Source: Bacteroides neonati (GTDB lineage Bacteria; Bacteroidota; Bacteroidia; Bacteroidales; Bacteroidaceae). Taken from it: a DNA stretch of 64,000 bases. How positions within the stretch are numbered: the first letter of the stretch is position 1; each line of letters opens with the position of its first letter. The notes under the pieces are model-generated. The model was not told the DNA's origin, ran no database searches, and was given only the letters and a program-made list of their open reading frames with translations. Location: positions 326,532 through 390,531 of the forward strand of contig NZ_HG726023.1 of NCBI RefSeq assembly GCF_000499785.1, written 5' to 3'. Below, piece after piece: positions 18,319 to 26,874 of this stretch. Position numbers and translations under genes: made by a program.

Positions 18319-18326
18319 CAAATGTA
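18319..18326 (-). promoter_or_regulatory. -7 element of the amidase-MCE operon
   Basis: The minus strand reads TACATTTG (TAnnTTTG), 16 bases before the ATG at 18303. Confidence 0.6.
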
Positions 18327-18380
18327 GTAGAAATTTGCCGAAAACTCACTATTTGCGGTTAAGTTTTGTGTTTTTTACCA

Positions 18381-18388
18381 TAACTTTG
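18381..18388 (+). promoter_or_regulatory. -7 element of the BASS transporter gene
   Basis: TAACTTTG (TAnnTTTG) lies 25 bases before the start codon. Confidence 0.6.
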
Positions 18389-18412
18389 CCGTGCTAATTT
18401 TAAAACGATGCA

Positions 18413-19312
18413 ATGATGTTGAAATTTCTTAAAGATTGGACATTGCCTATTGCCATGTTAATCGGTGGGGTGGGTTATCCACTATTTACAACCCTCTCTT
18501 TCTTGACTCCGGCCCTTATCTTTGTTATGCTGTTGCTTACTTTTTGTAAAGTGTCTCCGCAAGAACTCCGGCCGAAACGTTTGCATTTGTGGTTGCTTTT
18601 GATTCAGATATTCGGTGCATTGGTGGTTTATCTATTGCTTTATCGTTTTAATAAGATATTGGCCGAGGGGGTGATGGTTTGTGTTATTTGTCCTACTGCA
18701 ACGGCTGCTGCCGTTATTACGAGTAAGTTAGGGGGAAGTGCTTCCAGTTTAACTACCTATACCTTGATTGCCAATATTGGTGCCGCCATTGCGGTGCCTA
18801 TTCTTTTCCCGTTGATTGAGGCCAATCCCTCTCAAGACTTCTGGAGTGCTTTTACGGTTATTCTAAGTAAGATTTTTCCGTTGCTTATTTGCCCTATTTT
18901 TGTGGCCTGGTTGTTGCATCGTTTTTTTCCAAAGGCGCATCGAATTTTATTAAGCTACCACGAGCTGGCTTTTTACCTATGGGCTGTTTCTCTGACTATC
19001 GTCACTGCTCGAACCATTGCTTCGCTTATCAATGATTCGGCCGATGGGCAAACGGAAATATTGATCGCTCTGGGTTCTTTGGTCGTTTGTTGTTTGCAGT
19101 TCTTTCTAGGCAAAACATTGGGAGGTTTGTACAATGATCGCATCAGTGGAGGGCAGGCATTGGGACAGAAAAATACAATTCTTGCCATCTGGATGGCACA
19201 TACTTATTTGAATCCGCTTTCTTCGGTTGGTCCGGGGGCGTATGTATTGTGGCAGAACATTATCAACTCGTGGCAGTTGTGGAAAAAGAGAAAGAAAGAG
19301 GGTAGTAAATGA
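18413..19312 (+). CDS. BASS-family (bile acid:Na+ symporter-like) transporter, 3' end replaced by mobile element
   Basis: 299 residues, about nine or ten hydrophobic helices, with the family-typical CPTATAAAVITSKLGGSASSL and a GLYNDRISGGQALGQKN segment. BASS proteins are sodium-coupled carriers of bile acids, pantothenate or other organic anions; the substrate here is unknown. The last 22 or so codons are duplicated in recoded form at 33096-33164, showing that the element inserted in this gene and supplied a new end (…KKRKKEGSK instead of …KKRKSEAK). The protein therefore remains full length. Confidence 0.85.
   Translation: MMLKFLKDWTLPIAMLIGGVGYPLFTTLSFLTPALIFVMLLLTFCKVSPQELRPKRLHLWLLLIQIFGALVVYLLLYRFNKILAEGVMVCVICPTATAAAVITSKLGGSASSLTTYTLIANIGAAIAVPILFPLIEANPSQDFWSAFTVILSKIFPLLICPIFVAWLLHRFFPKAHRILLSYHELAFYLWAVSLTIVTARTIASLINDSADGQTEILIALGSLVVCCLQFFLGKTLGGLYNDRISGGQALGQKNTILAIWMAHTYLNPLSSVGPGAYVLWQNIINSWQLWKKRKKEGSK
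19248..19257 (+). repeat. attL core candidate
   Basis: TGTGGCAGAA, identical to the right-hand copy at 33102-33111. Homology between the two junctions begins here and continues in degenerate form to the stop codon of the transporter gene, as expected where an element restores its target gene. Confidence 0.7.
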
Positions 19313-19406
19313 TATAAAAGTATTTGATTAATAGCATTTTGTGTATATTTTGTTTTTTTGCTTAATTTCTTTCTTGTTTCTCTTCTTATTCCTATAAATT
19401 CCTTTA

Positions 19407-19427
19407 TTTTGTTACCAGTTTGTTACT
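19407..19427 (+). repeat. integrase arm-type repeat, left end
   Basis: Two TTTGTTAC motifs in tandem. The 21-bp block matches the right end at 33016-33036 with one mismatch. Further inverted copies, GTAACAAAAT, sit at 19441-19450 and 19471-19480. Confidence 0.65.
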
Positions 19428-19440
19428 CGTTTATGCTTGA

Positions 19441-19480
19441 GTAACAAAATAAACCCCTATATTTGTGTCGGTAACAAAAT
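19441..19480 (+). promoter_or_regulatory. integrase promoter flanked by arm-type sites
   Basis: The -7 TATATTTG (19458-19465) lies between two copies of GTAACAAAAT exactly 30 bp apart, 27 to 34 bases before int. Integrase binding there would cover its own promoter, suggesting autoregulation (inference). Confidence 0.6.
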
Positions 19481-19491
19481 AGGGATATAAG

Positions 19492-20685
19492 ATGGCAAAG
19501 AAGAAACAAGAGGCTAAACTAAAGGAGCCTGTGAAAATTAGGTTTAAACAGCTTGCTAATGGTAATCAGTCTATTTATTTAGATTACTACACTGGTGATG
19601 TGATAAGGAAAGAAAACTATGTTGGTGGTAAGCGGCAATATGAGTTTTTGAAGTTGTATCTAATGCCGGAAAAGACAAGAGAGGATAAGTTGAAGAATGA
19701 AACAACGTTGGCTCTTGCTAAGGCTATTCAGAGTAAACGTATCGTAGAACTACAGAATGATGCTCACGGCTTTCAGAATAACAATAAGTCCAAAGCCAAT
19801 ATTATTGACTACATCGAAGAGATGAGAACGCAGGCAAAAGAGCGTGGCAGTCTTAATTATTGTAGCACAATGGGAAATGTAGTGCGGGAGTTGAAATTAT
19901 ATAGAGGAGATTGTATTGCTTTCAAAGATGTAGATAGAGACTTTCTGGGTGGTTTTGTTGACTTTCTGAGACAAGCAAAGAGGGCAAGTAAATTTGGATT
20001 GGAGAAAGGTGGTGGTATTCTTAGCAATAACTCTATTGTAGCTTATTATGCTGTTGTAAGAACCGCTCTCAATCGTGCCTTTCAAGATGGAATTATTAAT
20101 ATTAATCCTACAGTTGGATTTGATTTTGCTGCTAAAGTTAGGGCAGAAGCAAGTAAAAGAGAATATCTGACGATTGAGGAAATTAAAACACTGATAGCTA
20201 TGCCATGTAAATCCGAAATAATGAAGCAAGCTTTTCTGTTTAGCTGTTTGTGTGGATTACGAGTTAGTGATATAAAACGACTAACATGGCAAAATTTGCA
20301 GAGAAGCGGTGATAAGGTTCGGATAGAGATTACAATGCAAAAGACGAAAGAGGCTATTTATCTTCCAATATCAGATGAAGCCTTGAAGCTGCTACCTGAA
20401 AGAGGAGAAGCGAAAGATAACGAGGTGATTTTTCCCTTGACTCATCAAGGAACAGTAAACAACGTCTTGCAAAAGTGGGCAAAGGAAGCAGGGATAACGA
20501 AGCACATTTCGTTCCATGTTGCACGCCATTCACATGCTACAATGATGCTTACCTTGGGTGCAGACCTTTACACTGTTAGCAAATTATTGGGACATAAGAA
20601 TATTGCAACTACTCAAATCTATGCCAAGATAATTGATAAAAAGAAAGATGAAGCGATAAGTCTCATTCCTAATTTAACAGATTAA
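19492..20685 (+). CDS. int: tyrosine recombinase, element integrase
   Basis: 397 residues: an N-terminal arm-binding region, a SAM-like core-binding domain (about 103-205), and the catalytic domain with Arg257 (CGLRVSD), the His342-xx-Arg345 box (HVARHSH), His368 (LLGHKN) and nucleophile Tyr377. All catalytic residues are intact. It lies next to the left junction, oriented inward, as in Bacteroides mobilizable transposons, and should excise and integrate the element at the 3' end of the transporter gene. Confidence 0.94.
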   Translation: MAKKKQEAKLKEPVKIRFKQLANGNQSIYLDYYTGDVIRKENYVGGKRQYEFLKLYLMPEKTREDKLKNETTLALAKAIQSKRIVELQNDAHGFQNNNKSKANIIDYIEEMRTQAKERGSLNYCSTMGNVVRELKLYRGDCIAFKDVDRDFLGGFVDFLRQAKRASKFGLEKGGGILSNNSIVAYYAVVRTALNRAFQDGIININPTVGFDFAAKVRAEASKREYLTIEEIKTLIAMPCKSEIMKQAFLFSCLCGLRVSDIKRLTWQNLQRSGDKVRIEITMQKTKEAIYLPISDEALKLLPERGEAKDNEVIFPLTHQGTVNNVLQKWAKEAGITKHISFHVARHSHATMMLTLGADLYTVSKLLGHKNIATTQIYAKIIDKKKDEAISLIPNLTD

Positions 20686-20753
20686 AAGTTTAAATTACAA
20701 TGTTATTTTTCTATATATTTTCCTTTTTGAACTTGTTTCTTGTTTATAGAATG

Positions 20754-20761
20754 TATCTTTG
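20754..20761 (+). promoter_or_regulatory. -7 element upstream of the 307-residue protein
   Basis: TATCTTTG (TAnnTTTG), 26 bases before the ATG at 20788, suggesting that transcription restarts after int. Confidence 0.6.
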
Positions 20762-20787
20762 GGACTAAAATAAAGACATAGCACATT

Positions 20788-21711
20788 ATGGATGAAGAAT
20801 TAAATAGAGTGAATGATGCATTTAAAGCTTCGTTTGATCGTATACAACGTATCTTTGATTTGTGTATAGCTCCTGTTTACGAAGCTTTAGTTGATAGAGT
20901 TTTTCTTAACTGTCGCTATTATGGTCTGGCAGAAACGATTGAGTTTGAGAAGAAGGAATATAATAGAATATCAAAAGAACTGATAGAAATACATGTAAGC
21001 AATCCGGTATTGGTCGATCTTCAAAGATATTACGCTGACCCTGAATTCTTTTGGGAAAGTGGTCTGTTCGAATATTTACAACCAGCAGATAAACGCAAGT
21101 ATCGTACCTATCTTCACACTCAATTTGATTATTCGAAATACGTACAAAATAACACTTTCTATGATAATGAATTGCCCTATTTTTCTGTTATAGTAAAAGT
21201 TGTTGCATATGAAAGATTTCTTGATTCTTTGCGTATACGCACACAAGGAATACTTGGTGAGATAGAAGGGTTGAATGGAATGGTTCCGGTGGCTCTCGAA
21301 ATTCCAGCCAAACCAAAAGTCGAAACCGATAACCCATTTGAGCAAAGTTTCATAAGTGTACAGCTGAACCTAATGGCTGAATGCGCCAATGAGGTAAAGA
21401 TGTTTAATGCTATGGTTACTCATGAAGATTGGAAAGCAATATTCGATTGCAAGCCCAATAATATTTTGAAATCAAAGAATAATAGGCTACTTGCGTACTT
21501 CTTTTCTAGCCTGAGCAACCGTAATCTGATTACCGGAAATTGGCAATCGGTCATTGCCAAATACAAACTGTTTTTAGCTTCTCAAAAGAATGACTATCTG
21601 AATTGCAATGATTTAGCTAATGCAAACGCTAATAATAAAGATGTGCAACTATCGTATAAATACACAGTCATAGGCAGATATATCAAGCAACTACAAAAAA
21701 CTTTAGGATAG
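20788..21711 (+). CDS. element-borne protein of unknown function
   Basis: 307 residues, soluble, no signal peptide or transmembrane segment. It is rich in aromatic and charged residues, with a predicted helical N-terminal half (VYEALVDRVFLNCRYYGLAETIEFEKKEY). Its place between int and the helix-turn-helix gene suggests a role in regulation or excision. A weak resemblance in layout to RteC-type regulators was considered but I cannot support it. Function left open. Confidence 0.75.
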   Translation: MDEELNRVNDAFKASFDRIQRIFDLCIAPVYEALVDRVFLNCRYYGLAETIEFEKKEYNRISKELIEIHVSNPVLVDLQRYYADPEFFWESGLFEYLQPADKRKYRTYLHTQFDYSKYVQNNTFYDNELPYFSVIVKVVAYERFLDSLRIRTQGILGEIEGLNGMVPVALEIPAKPKVETDNPFEQSFISVQLNLMAECANEVKMFNAMVTHEDWKAIFDCKPNNILKSKNNRLLAYFFSSLSNRNLITGNWQSVIAKYKLFLASQKNDYLNCNDLANANANNKDVQLSYKYTVIGRYIKQLQKTLG

Positions 21712-21766
21712 TCTAAGACCTAAAACATCCTCAATTCACTATCAAGCTTATTCCCAATACATTTGC

Positions 21767-21801
21767 CCCCGTTAACGAGAAAATAACGGGGTGCGCACCC
21801 C
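21767..21801 (+). promoter_or_regulatory. mutually exclusive hairpins before the helix-turn-helix gene
   Basis: CCCCGTTA (21767-21774) pairs with TAACGGGG (21784-21791), while the GGGG of that arm also starts the perfect palindrome GGGGTGCGCACCCC (21788-21801). The two structures cannot form together. They lie 29 bases upstream of the start at 21830, which fits an attenuator or a protein-binding switch. Confidence 0.55.
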
Positions 21802-21829
21802 ATTTGTTTAATTTCAAATTATTACTCAA

Positions 21830-22117
21830 ATGGACAAAAGTCTTGAATTACGAGTTTCAGAACTCGAACAGTTGTTATTCTATTCAAAGAATGTACTTAG
21901 CTTCGAGGAAGCAAGTCGATTTCTTCATCTGTCTAAAAGTTACCTGTATAAACTTACATCGGGTAATTTAATCCCTCATTACAAGCCGCAAGGCAAGATG
22001 CTCTATTTTGAAAAAGTGGAGTTAGAAGCGTGGCTACGTCAAAATCCAGTAAAGACACAGGCACAAACAGCCCAAGAGGCAGAGCAATATGTATCTAACC
22101 ATCCATACAAGAAGTAG
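21830..22117 (+). CDS. helix-turn-helix (excisionase-type) protein
   Basis: 95 residues. Residues 25-72 or so form a MerR-like winged helix as in the excisionase/HTH_17 family: SFEEASRFLHLSKSYLYKLTSGNLIPHYKP then a MLYFEKVELEAWL wing. A short coiled segment precedes it. In Bacteroides elements such proteins assist excision or control the replication and mobilization genes. It is followed five bases later by the RepA-like gene, so the two are probably co-translated. Confidence 0.85.
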   Translation: MDKSLELRVSELEQLLFYSKNVLSFEEASRFLHLSKSYLYKLTSGNLIPHYKPQGKMLYFEKVELEAWLRQNPVKTQAQTAQEAEQYVSNHPYKK

Positions 22118-22122
22118 CAGTT

Positions 22123-23172
22123 ATGGAAAACAAGAAAGAACATACTTCTGAAGAACTTGCCGTTTTGTGGCAATCCGCTCGGCTGAAAGTTACGGATGAA
22201 TATAAAGTAGCCCCTGAAATACTCTGGGCGCATGGCTCATCCATTGGGACACTGGGCAACTTTAGTGCATCAACTGGGAAAGCCAAAAGTAAAAAGACAT
22301 TTAACGTATCCGCCATTGTGGCGGCTGCGTTGAAAAATGATGAGGTGCTACGCTATGTAGCCGAACTTCCTCCAAGCAAGCGTAAACTACTTTATGTGGA
22401 CACAGAGCAAAGCCCGTTTCACTGCCAAAAGGTAATGAAGCGTATCTTGCGTTTAGCAGACTTGCCAGCAGATATACATCCTGAAGATTTGGAATTTCTC
22501 GCTTTGAGGCAGTACAACCCTGAAGATCGTGTAGGAGTCATTGACCATGTTATCAACCATATGAATGGTTTGGGTTTGGTGATTATAGATGGAATCCGTG
22601 ACTTGATGTATGACATTAACAATCCGAGTGAAGCAACTATTCTGGTGAACAAGTTGATGCAATGGACAGACCAACATCAAATTCATATCCATACTGTTTT
22701 GCACCTTAACAAAGGGGATGATAACACGAGAGGGCATATTGGTACGGAACTGAATAATAAAGCTGAGACGATTCTTCAGATAACCAAAAGTGACATGGAC
22801 GGTGATATTAGCGAAGTGAAAGCAATGCACATTCGTGACAGAGAGTTTGAACCGTTTGCGTTTCGTATCAATGATGAAGCTTTACCGGAATTGGCAGAAG
22901 GGTATGTGATAGAAAAATCCAAAACACAAAAAAGGTTTTCTTATACAGAGCTAACAGAAGCCCAGCACCGTGAAGCGTTGACAAACGCATTAGGCGACCA
23001 ACTAATAAGAGGTCATCAAAATCTGTTGGACATATTGCAAAAGGGATATGTGACTGTGGGTTTTGAACGTGGTAGGAACGTTATTCTTGATCTTAAAAAG
23101 TTCCTTGTCTATAAGCGCATGATAGTGAAAGAGGGGAAAGGATATAAATACAATCCCGAATTTCACTATTAA
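22123..23172 (+). CDS. RepA-like AAA/RecA-fold ATPase
   Basis: 349 residues with a RecA-type core like plasmid RepA helicases (AAA_25). A Walker-A-like loop STGKAKSKKTF lies near residue 47, LLYVDTEQS is the usual strand after it, and the Walker B LGLVIIDGIRDL with a downstream VLHLNKGDDNTRGHIG sensor segment completes the fold. Such proteins unwind or load replication origins of mobile elements. With the following primase it suggests that the excised circle can replicate. Confidence 0.85.
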   Translation: MENKKEHTSEELAVLWQSARLKVTDEYKVAPEILWAHGSSIGTLGNFSASTGKAKSKKTFNVSAIVAAALKNDEVLRYVAELPPSKRKLLYVDTEQSPFHCQKVMKRILRLADLPADIHPEDLEFLALRQYNPEDRVGVIDHVINHMNGLGLVIIDGIRDLMYDINNPSEATILVNKLMQWTDQHQIHIHTVLHLNKGDDNTRGHIGTELNNKAETILQITKSDMDGDISEVKAMHIRDREFEPFAFRINDEALPELAEGYVIEKSKTQKRFSYTELTEAQHREALTNALGDQLIRGHQNLLDILQKGYVTVGFERGRNVILDLKKFLVYKRMIVKEGKGYKYNPEFHY

Positions 23173-23258
23173 AAATGGGTACGGTTTAGTTGGGGTGCCT
23201 ATAGATGGTAACAGACTAAACCTATCACCAATTTATCAATTCAATTAATTTTAAGAAT

Positions 23259-24215
23259 ATGACAATTAGCGAATCTAAAAATATAGCATTGGAAGATTAT
23301 CTGCATAGTTTGGGCTTTAGCCCTGTAAAGCAGCAAGGAAATAATCTTTGGTATAACTCCCCCTTTCGTACCGAAACCGAAGCCTCATTCAAAGTAAACC
23401 TATCTCGTAACGAATGGTACGATTTTGGTTTAGGTAAAGGTGGTAACATTATTGCTTTAGTATCGGAACTTCACGGAACGGATAGCGTGCCGTATTTATT
23501 GCAACGGATAGCGGAGCAAAGTCCTGCTGTTCATCCCGTCTCTTTTTCTTTTCGTCCGAAAGCCTCTTTGCCGAGCTTTCAACAGTTGGAAGTTGAGCCG
23601 CTTACCAATCCGGCGCTTTTGACTTATTTGCAGGAAAGAGGTATCAATATTGAACAGGCGAAAAAAGAATGTAAGGAGTTGCATTTCGCGAATAATGGTA
23701 AATGGTACTTCGCTATCGGTTTTTCTAATGTTGTAGGGGGTTACGAAGTGCGGAATAAGTATTTCAAAGGCTGCATCTCTCCCAAAAACATTACGCATAT
23801 CCGGCAAAAAGAGCCGCAAGAAGCATGTTGTGTGTTTGAGGGGTTTGTGGATTATCTTTCATTTCTTACTTTGCGGCAGAAAAGTTGTCCGAGCTATCCA
23901 GACCTTGATAAGCAAGACTATCTTGTTCTGAACTCTGTTTCTAACCTCTCCAAAGCTTTGGAGCATTTGGGGAGTTACGAACGTATTTATTGCTTTTTAG
24001 ATAACGATGTGGCAGGAATCACCACCCTGCAAGAGCTTCGCGAGGAGTACGGTTTACGTATTCATAATAGCTCGCAGAAGTACGGGGAGTACAAAGACCT
24101 TAACGACTATCTATGCGGCAAGAAGCAGGAGCAGCCAGTACTCCAAGTGCCATCTGTTGAGCGGAAAAATGAACAACCGATACCCTTGAAACGGAGTAAA
24201 GGCAGAAAGATGTAA
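23259..24215 (+). CDS. Toprim-domain DNA primase of the element
   Basis: 318 residues. The N-terminal part resembles a CHC2 zinc-finger primase domain (SFKVNLSRNEWYDFGLGKGGNII), but lacks the zinc cysteines, as is common in Bacteroidetes mobile elements. The second half is a Toprim domain with the Glu of CVFEGFVDYLSF and the DxD-type FLDNDVAG. It should prime replication or complementary-strand synthesis after transfer. It starts 86 bases after the RepA-like gene. Confidence 0.87.
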   Translation: MTISESKNIALEDYLHSLGFSPVKQQGNNLWYNSPFRTETEASFKVNLSRNEWYDFGLGKGGNIIALVSELHGTDSVPYLLQRIAEQSPAVHPVSFSFRPKASLPSFQQLEVEPLTNPALLTYLQERGINIEQAKKECKELHFANNGKWYFAIGFSNVVGGYEVRNKYFKGCISPKNITHIRQKEPQEACCVFEGFVDYLSFLTLRQKSCPSYPDLDKQDYLVLNSVSNLSKALEHLGSYERIYCFLDNDVAGITTLQELREEYGLRIHNSSQKYGEYKDLNDYLCGKKQEQPVLQVPSVERKNEQPIPLKRSKGRKM

Positions 24216-24265
24216 TCTACCATAGTATAAACCATGCGCCAACTGCGGGTAAGCCAACTAACGAT

Positions 24266-24318
24266 AGCAAGGTTATGGAAATGTATACATTTCCGCTCCT
24301 TGCTTTGCCTATGGCAAA
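24266..24318 (+). other. candidate oriT: nested inverted repeats upstream of the mobilization genes
   Basis: A perfect 18-bp palindrome GGAAATGTATACATTTCC (24277-24294) is enclosed by arms AGCAAGG (24266-24272) and CCTTGCT (24298-24304). A second hairpin TTTGCC / GGCAAA follows directly (24304-24318). The region is non-coding and lies 43 bases before the MobC-like gene, the usual place for an origin of transfer. The nick site is not identified. Confidence 0.55.
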
Positions 24319-24360
24319 GGGAAATTACTCCCGTTGGTCGCAATTTCAAGAAACAACCTT

Positions 24361-24729
24361 ATGGATAAAGATAGACAACCCCGATCGGGGATTAACAAGA
24401 ATAGAGTACGTATCGTGAGTGCCCGTTTCTCCGAACTGGAGTACCAGGCATTGCAGAAACGACGGAAAGATGCAGGGGTATCTCTTAGCAGTTTCACTCG
24501 TTCTGCAATGTTAGCAGGCAAGGTGGTGCAGCGCATCAGTAAAGCCGATGCTGACACTTTGCGTAAGTTAGCAGGAGAAGCAAATAATCTCAACCAGTTG
24601 GCGCATAAAGCCAATGCTGGAGGATTTGCGGGAGTGGCAACCGAACTGATAGCATTCAAGAAGAAAATAGTAACTATCATAAATCAGTTATCCGATGATT
24701 GGCAAAATAAGCAAAGGGGCAACTTTTAG
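24361..24729 (+). CDS. MobC-like mobilization accessory protein
   Basis: 122 residues from the ATG at 24361; a TTG nine codons upstream is unlikely. The basic N-terminus followed by RVRIVSARFSELEYQALQKRR is a ribbon-helix-helix-like DNA-binding region, and LRKLAGEANNLNQLAHKANAGG matches the MobC/relaxosome family, which binds oriT and aids the relaxase. The stop codon lies 35 bases inside the relaxase gene, showing translational coupling. Confidence 0.88.
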   Translation: MDKDRQPRSGINKNRVRIVSARFSELEYQALQKRRKDAGVSLSSFTRSAMLAGKVVQRISKADADTLRKLAGEANNLNQLAHKANAGGFAGVATELIAFKKKIVTIINQLSDDWQNKQRGNF

Positions 24730-25615
24730 TGGTTGCATAAACTATGTATTGGGCAAGGAGGGTGCGGAACTGTTAGCATCGGATGGAGTGCTGACCGAAA
24801 ATCGTTCTACCATAATCGACTGCTTTCAAGCACAGCGCATGATGAAGCCGAATATCCGGCAACCAGTCGGGCATATCTCGTTAAGCTATGCTCCTGAAGA
24901 TTCTTTCTGCTTGACCGATGAACTCATGGTGAAGTATGCGATGGAATATATGGTGAAAATGAGTATTAAAGATACGCAGTATATCATAGCACGACACAGC
25001 GACCAAAAGCATCCACATATTCATTTGGTTTATAATCGTGTAGATAATAATGGGCAGACTATAATTGACAAGAACGATCGTTATCGCAATACGCAAGTTT
25101 GTAAGGAGTTGAAAGATAAATATTCCCTTTACTTTGGGAAAGACAAGGACAGAGTGCGTACCCATCGACTGAAAGGCAAAGATAAAACTAAATACGAGAT
25201 TTATCATGGAGTCAAAGCATCATCGGTTAAGGCAACTGATTGGAAGCGGTTTAGTGACTTGTTAGCAAGGCAGGGCATACAGACTATTTTGAAGTATAAG
25301 GGGAAGAGTGATACTTTGCAAGGAGTTTCATTTACTAAAGAGGGTATTACGTTCAAGGCTTCGGAAGTGGATCGTAACTTTAGTTTTGCTAAGTTAGATA
25401 AACTGTTTGAACAGAATGGCTGTATTCAACAAGCAGAGAATAAGCAGCCTTCTTCTGTTTACCAAGAGCAGGCACACTCTTTTTTCGAAGATGCTGTGGA
25501 GGGTATTACACAAGGTTTGGGAGGTCTATTTACTCTGTCATCTAATCCTGTAGAGGATAATCCTTACAATCCCAATTTGAGAAAGAAGAAAAAGAAAAAA
25601 GGAATCAGGTTTTAA
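24695..25615 (+). CDS. relaxase / mobilization nuclease
   Basis: 306 residues of the relaxase family typified by Bacteroides mobilizable transposons. Histidine triad His106, His108, His110 in QKHPHIHLVYNRV coordinates the metal, and Tyr17 in the N-terminal GCINYVLGK is a plausible nicking tyrosine. The C-terminal third is basic, ending in a run of lysines. It nicks oriT and pilots the strand through a helper conjugation system. Overlaps the preceding gene by 35 bases. Confidence 0.92.
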   Translation: MIGKISKGATFSGCINYVLGKEGAELLASDGVLTENRSTIIDCFQAQRMMKPNIRQPVGHISLSYAPEDSFCLTDELMVKYAMEYMVKMSIKDTQYIIARHSDQKHPHIHLVYNRVDNNGQTIIDKNDRYRNTQVCKELKDKYSLYFGKDKDRVRTHRLKGKDKTKYEIYHGVKASSVKATDWKRFSDLLARQGIQTILKYKGKSDTLQGVSFTKEGITFKASEVDRNFSFAKLDKLFEQNGCIQQAENKQPSSVYQEQAHSFFEDAVEGITQGLGGLFTLSSNPVEDNPYNPNLRKKKKKKGIRF

Positions 25616-25633
25616 TTATTAAAAGTAGAAAAT

Positions 25634-26326
25634 ATGAAAGATAATAATTCAGTAAATGAAATGAGCTTGGTGTTGGATGGTATGTCAAATATGCTTTCTG
25701 ATATAAAAGTGTTGTTGGAGGAACGCCCTTTAAGTAGTGGTAATGAAGATTTAGCATTGCTATCAGACCGTTTGAGCTTGCTTCAACAAGATATTCAGGT
25801 ATTCAAAGATAAAACGATAGTCAATCACCAAGATTGGGAGGATTCACTAATCGTTGTCCAAAAGTACATTGCAGCATTACAGGTGTGCAAGAATATGGTG
25901 AAGACGAGAGCTGATGTCTTTGCTGAATTACAGCGTATAGCGGAACAGGTAAAGCGATTGGAACGAATCACCGTTTACAAGTGTCATAGCTTTGAATTGA
26001 AGACTTCTCGTCCGTTCTTTTTTCAAATAGGGCTGATTCTTGTAATCACGGCTCTTATTTGCGGAAATGCTTATCAGCTCAAGAAAAGCCACAAGTTGGA
26101 AGATAATGATTTAAAATATCGCCATATTCTGATGCGTGGTGGTATTAATGGCGGTAAACTTGATACGTTAGAAATCTGTTTTAATAGAAGTCGGAACTAT
26201 GAACAAATCGATATTATTCGTGAAGAGGTGGAAAACTTTGAATATAGGTCAAAGAAGGTTGCAGAGAAGTTAGAACAGATTAGGCTGCTAAATCAAGAAG
26301 CAAAGATTTTACAAAAAGGAAATTAA
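25634..26326 (+). CDS. mobilization-associated membrane protein
   Basis: 230 residues. The N-terminal 130 residues are predicted coiled coil, a single transmembrane helix follows near residues 135-155 (FFFQIGLILVITALICGNAYQL), and the C-terminal part is again charged and helical. It lies 18 bases after the relaxase and resembles in layout the third gene of Bacteroides mobilization operons, which may link the relaxosome to the helper coupling protein. No enzymatic motif. Confidence 0.75.
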   Translation: MKDNNSVNEMSLVLDGMSNMLSDIKVLLEERPLSSGNEDLALLSDRLSLLQQDIQVFKDKTIVNHQDWEDSLIVVQKYIAALQVCKNMVKTRADVFAELQRIAEQVKRLERITVYKCHSFELKTSRPFFFQIGLILVITALICGNAYQLKKSHKLEDNDLKYRHILMRGGINGGKLDTLEICFNRSRNYEQIDIIREEVENFEYRSKKVAEKLEQIRLLNQEAKILQKGN

Positions 26327-26671
26327 AAAGATTACTCGCTTATGCAGAAAAGTTGTGCTTGCTGATATATTAAGCTCAATTTTTGTAATTTTTTCTTGAA
26401 TATCAATACAAAAGAAGACTATTTAGTGTGCATATATGTGTCTCACTTTAGCTATCATACAGCCAATGCCAGTATTCCCAGAAAAAAGTGAAATAAAAAA
26501 ATAGGTGTTGAAAATATGATTATTGATCACTTTATTCCCAGCTTTTAAGTGATTGTACATCGGTGTATATAGATGATGTCTACTTAATTAGCTCATTTTT
26601 AGTTTTTTATTTTAGATATAATAGATACTTATTGTACATGAGAAATTAGTACTTATCGACCCGTTATTGTC

Positions 26672-26679
26672 TATCTTTG
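26672..26679 (+). promoter_or_regulatory. -7 element pointing towards the IS and cargo
   Basis: TATCTTTG (TAnnTTTG) with no start codon in a sensible reading frame nearby. It could drive a structured leader or small RNA, formerly continuous with the cargo operon. Confidence 0.5.
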
Positions 26680-26699
26680 CAAAAGATAAAAAAAACTTA

Positions 26700-26870
26700 A
26701 TGAAGTAGTACTAACATTATTTATTTTAGTTCTACTGGATCTGCAAGTAGCCGCACAGAGTATAACCAACAATTCGATAGAACTTGGTTGCCAATTTTAC
26801 GGGCTACCAAGTTCGGATAGTAAGAGCTTCTATGGGTAGGATAGTTAAGTTTGGTTATGATATTGTTTAA
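26700..26870 (+). ncRNA. possible structured leader or small RNA
   Basis: Downstream of the promoter at 26672 there is a segment with a 9-bp perfect stem GAACTTGGT / ACCAAGTTC (loop 17) and a smaller CTACT / AGTAG pair. It codes for nothing recognisable. The assignment rests only on promoter plus inverted repeats. Confidence 0.3.
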
Positions 26871-26874
26871 CTAG

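Noticed and set aside
20788..21711. RteC-type regulator
   Set aside because: Only a vague similarity in length and aromatic content; the conserved blocks expected of that family could not be identified.
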